A DNA stretch of 64,000 nt, taken from assembly GCA_947652115.1 (NCBI GenBank), contig OX393573.1, positions 2,469,269 through 2,533,268 of the forward strand, in the 5' to 3' direction. The position numbers and the translations under genes were made by a program. The notes beneath the pieces were generated by a model. The model saw only the letters and a list, made by a program, of their open reading frames with translations, made no database searches and was not told the origin of the DNA. Positions 57,029 to 64,000 of this stretch are shown piece after piece (positions within the stretch are counted from its first letter, which is position 1; every line of letters begins with the position of its first letter). This DNA is from Blastomussa wellsi (taxonomy: Eukaryota > Cnidaria > Anthozoa > Scleractinia > Plerogyridae).

Positions 57029-59163
57029 CAGTCTCCTGTGTGTCCTAATCATTTAAGAGTTCACAGTACACCTGGCCGACCGAAGTGATAATCGTTATTG
57101 ACTGGTTAGTAATTGACAGTAAATCTGGCCGTGTCGTGTCAACTGAAGTCGCAGGCCGCTCAGGAGAGCCTTCGATGTCAAAATTTGGACCCACGCCACT
57201 CGTCTCGATGCGTTGTAAATTAAAGATTAATTACTTTTTAATTGGATTATTGTAAAATAACTCCCGTTTACAGAAATAACAGGGAGGACTGTTTTTAGTC
57301 CGGATTCGCTGCAGGATAACATTGTTATAATTAATTTACATTATTCTTTTCCTCGAGCGGAGTCTTCCAATTAGCTGACGTCGTTATAGATTCTTGTGTT
57401 GTTTCCTTTTCCGTTTTGTTGTGGTTAACCCTAATGTGCAGCCATGATATGTAGTCTAACATACTGTTCTTTTCAATTCTTGGAAGGGCAAGGGTTGAAT
57501 ACTGAAATCATGATTTTCAAATTGTACAGACGCACTTTTTTTAAGAAGAACTCTTAACGGGAAGGCAACAAGCTCCCGTTGCAGAACAATTCTCTCAAGT
57601 AAATTCTGAACGGAAACACCGCTTCTTATTAAGAGTGGTGTATGCAAACACATGTCGCTCATGGAAAAGACAGTTCGGGTTGCCACGAAATAAATCTCTT
57701 GTTTACAGTATATTTAGTCGTCATAACGTACACGGAGAATAAACAAATTTTCACTTGCCGTATGGATTTCATCTCATTTTGTTAGTGTCACAACATAGGT
57801 AGATCCATTGCGCTGATTTATTAGTTGTGAATACACATTTAGATTATATGACGGTTCACCCTTTCCTCTTCCTATATTTAGTAAATTAGCCCCTTCATAA
57901 CCTTATGGTGACTGATGACCGGCTAAATAAATACTGATCAACGTTTCCGATTTCGGATATGCTTAAAACTCGACGACAGTCTTGTAGCCATGCATTCCCT
58001 TTCTTGGACATCTCCATACCCTGATTAGGACAATCGCTTGAATTATATGCTCTGTTCAGGACTGAAGGGTCAAAAACCATGGGTGGCGAGAATGAAGAAT
58101 TCTGACTTGCAACTAATTTTAAGAGAAATGTATCAAGTCGAATCGAATCGAGAATACCTCTAGCTTTGAACTCTCAGTCTTGTCAAGCTTCAGGCCTGAC
58201 AGTATCTGTTTTGCAAAGCGGAAATACGTTCGTATGGTCAGATTTCTAGCAAATTTTCTCGGTTAACGTGTTCTGGCCAAAATCTTCGACATTACATGTA
58301 GCGGTAAACGTTTTGAATTTTGAGATCATGAATAATAAATACGGCACAAATGCGAGATTCTTCAGACAATAAGACGCGGTATAGGGCAATAACCTTAAAA
58401 CATTAATTGAAGTGTATTCATTCCGGCTTTTGCAATTCTAGTTGATGCCAAAAAAGTAGTTAAAAACTAATGTTTAATCTGTTTTTGTAACCAGCACTTT
58501 GGGTGTAGAGGCATAATCCATGATATTTTTTTCTAAAGAAGTTTTGGCTTTACTTTCTCTCGGTGTGATACAACAAGCTGTTACTTTTATCACATTTGAA
58601 GTAGAAGTTTTAATAAAGTTACACCCCGGGAGTTACACGCGTTATATTCCCCGTTTAATAACCATGCAAATAAGATGAAAGGTTTCACTGCTCTAGTTGG
58701 AATGTTTAGGCTTTCTTCGATCTTTGATTTCCAAACTTGTGGTCATTTCTTACTTTAGCTATTTGCTTTCAGTGGTAACGTTTTCCCTTAAAATTTCGTC
58801 TGTGGTGACTAAGTGAATAATTATATAGATTGTAAATCAAAATTACTTAGAATAAACTAAAGCTGGATGGAATCAATTTCGGTATCCGTAAAAACGTAAA
58901 AGGACCCCATAATACATTTTTTGTCTAGCCTGTTTGAAAGCGTTTTGTTTGTAAACAAGGGAATTAAAGTTGTTGGTGGTCACATTGAAGTAATTATTTC
59001 AAACCTTCATTTGAAATTTAAAATCGGCGATGAAACTAGGATATTTTCATTTATATTAAAGTGGAAGCAATTAGTGATTCGTCCTCCTCCCAGGCGGTCA
59101 ATATCGAAAATATTGACTGGCCGCCTTTCCACGACAGTAGTAGCTCAGGCAGTGTTCCCGAGA
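57029..59163. other. Intergenic stretch between the DNAJB14-like gene and the GPCR
   Basis: The first several hundred bases are probably DNAJB14-like 3'UTR (ATTAAA 57219, AATAAA 57689). The frame upstream of the GPCR start (58921-59163) is open but has no membrane or signal-like pattern and is probably 5'UTR. No other gene or repeat recognised. Confidence 0.4.
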
Positions 59164-60162
59164 ATGTCGAGCAACTCGTCAGAAAACTTCCTCGCTACAC
59201 AAAACCTTGCTGTTCAGCTTTCCGCTCGAAGCAGGACTACAGTGGCAGTTGAAACAGCCATTTGTTTTGTTTTAAACCTTGCAGCGCTGTTGTTAAACTC
59301 TCTTCTGTGCTGGGCTGTTTACAATAACCCTCGCCTTCGTCGAGTGACAAATATTTATGTGCTCGCATTGGCAGTGACAGATTTGCTTACAGCTTCTCTT
59401 GTAATGCCCTTTTTATGCAATGTCAGCGCTAAAGGAAGATGGAATTCATCATGGTTTGCCTGTCAGTTCCAAGGCTACTGGTCCGTGGTTTTAGCTTACA
59501 CTGCCCAGCTAATGTTTCCTCTAACGGCCATTAACCGTTATGTTCGAGTTCTCCATCCACGGTTTTACACGAAGCTGTTCGTTAAAAAGTACATCTTGCT
59601 ATCGATCGCCATAGTTTCGGTTTGCGCTCTGGGCGCTCCCTTACCGTACCTTGTCCGCGGCCACAAATTCGCCTTTCATCCTGGAATGATGATATGCTTT
59701 TACACAATCGAGAACACTCGAGAAAAGCAAGCAATATACAGGATTGTCTTTTTCACTATTTTGCCTATGTTAATAGTGACGTATTGCTATCTACGAATCT
59801 ACAGCCTCGTAAAACGGCACGCAAAACGCCTCCAGAACGTCGAAGTAGCGACCGCCATGCCACCGAGTAATAAATTATCTTTGGAAGATATCGTCATGAC
59901 AAAAACATTGTTTGCTATCATTTTCGCGTTTTTTGTCTGTTGGACGCCGCTTTATATCATAACAGCTATTGATACAGCTCACGGGGAGTTTCGTCTACCA
60001 AGGCAAGCCTACTTCTTTGCTACTTATGCAATTGGGTTAAGCAGCATTGCGAACCCTTTCATATTTGGATACATGAATGCAACGTTTAGAGAGGAATGCA
60101 AGAAATTGATTTACGCTATACGATTCAAAAAGTCCTGCGAAGGAAGAAATACCGATAGCTAA
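59164..60162 (+). CDS. Class A (rhodopsin-like) GPCR, melatonin-receptor-like, intronless
   Basis: Start chosen at the ATG at 59164 (MSSNSSENF, with an N-glycosylation sequon), giving 332 residues; the open frame extends upstream but without receptor-like sequence. Seven hydrophobic segments are visible. Motifs: NSLL in TM1, LALAVTDLL in TM2, Cys before TM3 (WFACQF), NRY at the end of TM3 (DRY variant, as in melatonin receptors), Cys in ECL2 (MMICFY), FFVCWTPLY in TM6 and NPFIF in TM7 (NPxxY with Phe for Tyr). A short basic helix 8 and tail follow. The ligand is unknown; cnidarians have many intronless receptors of this type. Likely a G-protein-coupled plasma-membrane sensor. Confidence 0.85.
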   Translation: MSSNSSENFLATQNLAVQLSARSRTTVAVETAICFVLNLAALLLNSLLCWAVYNNPRLRRVTNIYVLALAVTDLLTASLVMPFLCNVSAKGRWNSSWFACQFQGYWSVVLAYTAQLMFPLTAINRYVRVLHPRFYTKLFVKKYILLSIAIVSVCALGAPLPYLVRGHKFAFHPGMMICFYTIENTREKQAIYRIVFFTILPMLIVTYCYLRIYSLVKRHAKRLQNVEVATAMPPSNKLSLEDIVMTKTLFAIIFAFFVCWTPLYIITAIDTAHGEFRLPRQAYFFATYAIGLSSIANPFIFGYMNATFREECKKLIYAIRFKKSCEGRNTDS

Positions 60163-62400
60163 AACTTTTTTACTCTTATCGGAACAATCGTGGAAGCCTC
60201 GCAACGGCTCCGGTTTACTTGTACATGCATTTGAAGTGACTGTGTTTTTAGATTGTTAATATTAATTTGCCTTACGTTTCGTTAGACAAGGCAATTAATT
60301 GAACTATGTGTTGTCGAGGCAACTGTACTGAATGCAGAAGAAATAACAGTTTTATTACTAATATTTTACATTCATATTTTCATTAAAAGTCTATTAAAAT
60401 GCATGATTTAATAATAGTGGTAAATTACTGAAATTAGCCACTTTTTTAAAACAAGTGTAATGGTACGGGCATCTTTTGTGTTATCAATTATTTCAAATCA
60501 TTTGGAAGAAGTTTAACTGAGAAGAAGCGCAGAATATTCAAAACTTAATTATTTTTGTCTAAATTCTTATTGTTTGACTGGGGTTGCCAAAGAAACGGGA
60601 TTTTGACGGATTTCAAACTCCATTTTAGGATTTTGAGTTTTATTCCTGGAAATCTGAAATCCGATTTTAAAAATAATTTTAGTGCTTTAAAAAAATGTAT
60701 AAGAGTAATGATCGGATCAAACATTTTAGTCCATGAATACACAGGCATTTTCTGAAAAAAATTCCAGTTGCTCCCAACAGAAGTCAAACGCGTACGTATG
60801 ACTTTCCAATTACTATTTTGGGTGTTCTACAACTCTACCAACATTTTTTATTCCAAATGATAATACTGCCTCGTATTATCCCACCCTCAACATCATTCTC
60901 AACCTTTGCTCCGTTTCAATGGTACTATTTTGGACGCTCGACCAATCTATCAACATTTTTTTCCCAATTTTGTGATGTACTGCCTCATTGTAACCTCCCC
61001 TTCCTCATTCTCAACCTTTGCTTTTATAAATGTTGTATAGCTTTTTTCTTGATGTCCTTCACGCAAGTCACACAACAATGAAAGAGCATAATGAAATTTA
61101 ACAAATAGTGGTAATATGCATAAAATCCTTTGCGCAATTCCAAGTCGCTGTTTCGAATTCAACTACGGAGTTGGTGATTTTTGTTTTTGTCACATGCTTG
61201 TGACAAATGTGCTGCATACTGTAAACCCGCGTCAATTACAGAAAATCTAAACTGAAAGTAACATTTCAAGTGGAGGATTATACCACACTCAGGTTGTCTA
61301 ACAGATTTGCGATTTCCCACTACTAAGACTTCTTTAGCCTTGTAGTAATATAATTATCTATCCTGACTGATTACATGGCCTTGAATCATATGGCGAAGTT
61401 CCACTGAAAAAGGTTTTCACAATGGGACAAAAAAAAAAGGAAGAAACGACTCTTACTATCTTCTTTGCGCAAATATATCACTGATATACACTCATTACAC
61501 GTGAGTGTATCAGTCGAAACGAAGTCCAGTATCATCATAACGACATAATCATAAGCACAATCAGAACGGACACTGTCCGTTTTTCTTATGCTTATGCTTA
61601 TGCTTATGTCGCCTTATGTCGCAGTGATTCCCAGTGCAAACAACATGAGAAAAACAAGTATGTTTGTTCTTCTTATGGTCGTGCTTATTGTCGTTATGCT
61701 TACTTTGTATTGTCGTTATTGTTACTTCGTCTTTGTAGCTCTAATTCATTTATACGCACTGATTCCGGGTACTTCATTTGGATTTGAAGGCGCGCGCGCG
61801 TATTTTCGTATGTGGTGCGCGTGTTTGGTTTATTTAGTTGACGTGTATGCTTAGTTCGCAATTTGACGGTTTAATTTATTTTTCGTTGTTTTCCTTATTA
61901 CCTTTTCTTGTCAGTAACTGTGCTCACATCGTGGGTGGCTCCACCTGAAATGTTCTGCAATTGGTATAGGATTTAATGGAGCCGAAACCAATTGTGGAAT
62001 TACAAGCATTTTAGGCATCCTACTGATGAACGGTTATGGCAATTAGATATTTATTACAGGAGCCAACATTGAGATTGTGGTCTGTCGCCTTTGAATTATG
62101 CTTGTGCGCTCGTGAAAATCAGCCATTAATTAACAACCATCGTTTGGAGTTACCAACATTATTTGCTTACTGTCACGAGTATAATTTTACTAAAAATTCA
62201 ACAGTGGTCAAGTTTTGTTAAGATTACTATGCCAATGTACTGAAGCTAAATGCGGAGTGATGTCACTGTGGTACCATCAGGAGCTTTAGATCTCAACTTG
62301 AAAAAGTCGGGTTGATATTTTCAAGTTTTGTCCTTGTGATTTGGAATTGACGGGAAAATGACGTCACAAAGTTGGCGCCATTTTTTTGAATGAACATGGA
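60163..62400. other. Gene-free stretch downstream of the GPCR
   Basis: Probably includes the GPCR 3'UTR (ATTAAA-type hexamers at about 60385-60400). A (CTTATG)n microsatellite lies at about 61585-61612, next to short inverted pieces (CATAATCATAAGCA). No gene or RNA seen. Confidence 0.45.
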
Positions 62401-62413
62401 ACATTTTATAACA

Positions 62414-62640
62414 ATTTCTGAAAGAACTTGTCACAAAGATCCAGAAACTGGAATTCGTCAATCCATACAAAAAATATGGTACATTGAAGTTTGAATTTTC
62501 AGACATTTTGAGCATTTTAGCAGCAAAATGGCGTGAAATTCGAACTTCAATTGGCGATAACTTTTGATAAGATTAACATATTTCAGCATTTTTTTCAGTT
62601 TCCGGATCCTTGCGACAAGTTCTTTCAGAAACTGTCATGA
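62414..62640. mobile_element. Inverted-repeat element with TTTCTGAAAGAACTTGTC arms
   Basis: The left arm TTTCTGAAAGAACTTGTCAC and AAGATCCAGAAACTG at about 62415-62452 is mirrored by CAGTTTCCGGATCCTTGCG and ACAAGTTCTTTCAGAAACTG at about 62598-62635. The interior has a second imperfect pair (TTGAAGTTTGAATTTTC / GAAATTCGAACTTCAATT). No coding potential. Confidence 0.7.
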
Positions 62641-64000
62641 AATATATAGGTATAGGGGGACTGTTTGGGTGTGCATATACTCTCAGAATGACGATTTCTA
62701 TATTTATGCAAAATTTCAAGAAGCTCGTATCAAAAACGAAACATATGAATGAAGGTAAGCGTTTATGGGTCACTTTGTGCCCACTGTGGCATAGCACCTG
62801 GATTCGTTTTGCTAATTACGAGCGCTAATCTAAGGATTTTGTGCAAGGAAGGAAGTGGCAAACAAACGATCGATATATTAATATTTTTTCTTTTCTGCTT
62901 TGGTTGATTGTCGAATATAAGTATTTATCAGGACCATTAACGTTTGGATTACGTAACAAGAGGAAGGAAATACGGTTTTATGAGTTTATCGATCGTCGCT
63001 GCTGCGGCTTCATCAACGTTTCGGCACCACTCCACTTACTCACGGTAATTATTAATAGATATGACCCTATTGAGTACACATGTGTATCATAACTTGACAA
63101 GAGAAACATCTATTGAATTTGAACAATGCCCTCCATATTACATGACCAAGGGCCTTACTTTGTTTTGTTTGTTTCAGAATTATTTGTCTGCGTGCGTGAC
63201 GTCCGTAGACCAAGAGTACATCATGACAGATACATTAATTTGAATGACTCAATTTCGTTTCATCCTTATACGCCAGTCCAAAAGACGCATCCTTGACTCG
63301 CTTTATATCCAAAGAATTTCCGGTAGCCCTGTATTCGGTTTCTTATTTTCATTATTTACATATAAATGAATCAAGTAGTGATGAATTCGTTATTCTTTAT
63401 TTGGGGAGAATTTTTAACGTTTTGGAGGTTGAGTTTGCCATTGCATTATTAATTTTTAAAACTTGGGTTTCAATTTTTGTGAAATTTCATAGCATATATA
63501 TATATTCGTTTAATTGTCATCTTCGAACATAGAATATAACATTAGTTGTCGACATATTAATTATTTAAAAGAGCTATTCAACTACGAAGTCCACGTTTAA
63601 ATTTTTTCGTTTGAAGTGTAAAATAAACAGAGATACTGGAGAAGAAAATATGATCTTCTATAAAATTTTTACTACGGTCGTAGAAAACGAACAGTAATAT
63701 TTTTCGTATCAAATATATGTGAAGGAAGCTGTGAATCTTCCTCCTCGTCTGCGTATAATTTACATAATAATTGGCTGTTGTGAGGAAAAATTGAAAATAA
63801 AAACAACAATACCATTATTAGGCAATAAATAAAGAATGTTGTTACTATAGCGTGTTCTTGAAGCCCACTACTCCAGTCCAGTATTGGAGCCGTTCCAATG
63901 AAAACATGACGATAAAACAGCGAAAAATGGAACTTTTTCTCCTAAAAATTAGGTAGAAAAACATGATTGGTATTTTAACTTATTCATGAAGATTTACACC
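62641..64000. other. Gene-free stretch at the window end
   Basis: AT-rich, with short frames only and no recognisable domain. I see no gene, RNA or element boundary. The window may end inside an intron or intergenic DNA. Confidence 0.45.

Noticed and set aside
1..64000. CRISPR arrays, operons, phage or bacterial defence genes
   Set aside because: Checked by eye on both strands. The tandem repeats seen are eukaryotic satellites or element arrays, and all firm genes are intron-bearing or typical metazoan genes.

Overview
This window looks like metazoan nuclear DNA, most likely from an anthozoan cnidarian such as a stony coral. The basis is AT-rich sequence, small exons separated by introns with GT/GC...AG ends, poly(A) signals, and very dense short inverted-repeat (MITE-like) DNA elements, tRNA-derived SINEs and broken LINE ends. 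The taxonomic call is inference, because no database search was possible. There are no operons, CRISPR arrays or prokaryotic features.

Layout. 127-903: a 777-bp TTAA-flanked element. 1277-19909 (+): a complete 19-exon gene for a mind bomb E3 ubiquitin ligase, closest to MIB2 (969 aa: MIB/HERC2, ZZ, MIB/HERC2, two REP-type repeats, ankyrin repeats, proline-rich linker, two RINGs). All 19 exons join in frame. 22355-23759 (-): two exons of extracellular-type proteins, a jelly-roll-like domain and a PAN/apple-like terminal exon with a poly(A) signal. 24000-35500: mainly repeats and unassigned DNA. 35545-35745 (-): the last exon of a cysteine-rich secreted-type protein. 35892-36590 (-): a 5'-truncated LINE. 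39137-39914: a second copy of the TTAA element, inverted relative to the first. 41911-42578: a foldback element with arms of roughly 190 bp. 45010-57028 (+): a complete 10-exon DNAJB12/DNAJB14-type ER membrane co-chaperone (366 aa). Its roughly 6-kb last intron carries, on the opposite strand, an intronless atypical Rho-like GTPase (53099-53734). 59164-60162 (+): an intronless class A GPCR of melatonin-receptor-like type. 60163-64000: no further gene seen.

The genes do not form a pathway. MIB2-type ligases ubiquitylate Notch ligands, DNAJB12/14 recruits Hsp70 to the ER surface, and the GTPase and GPCR are signalling proteins. The most unusual items are the Rho-like protein with an altered DxxGQ motif, a duplicated piece of a RING exon with intact splice sites in MIB2 intron 17, a tandem array of splice-donor-like sequence at 22950-23310, a cluster of near-palindromes in MIB2 intron 5, and the foldback element that carries an ORF ending at a splice donor. 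No complete new multi-gene system is evident.
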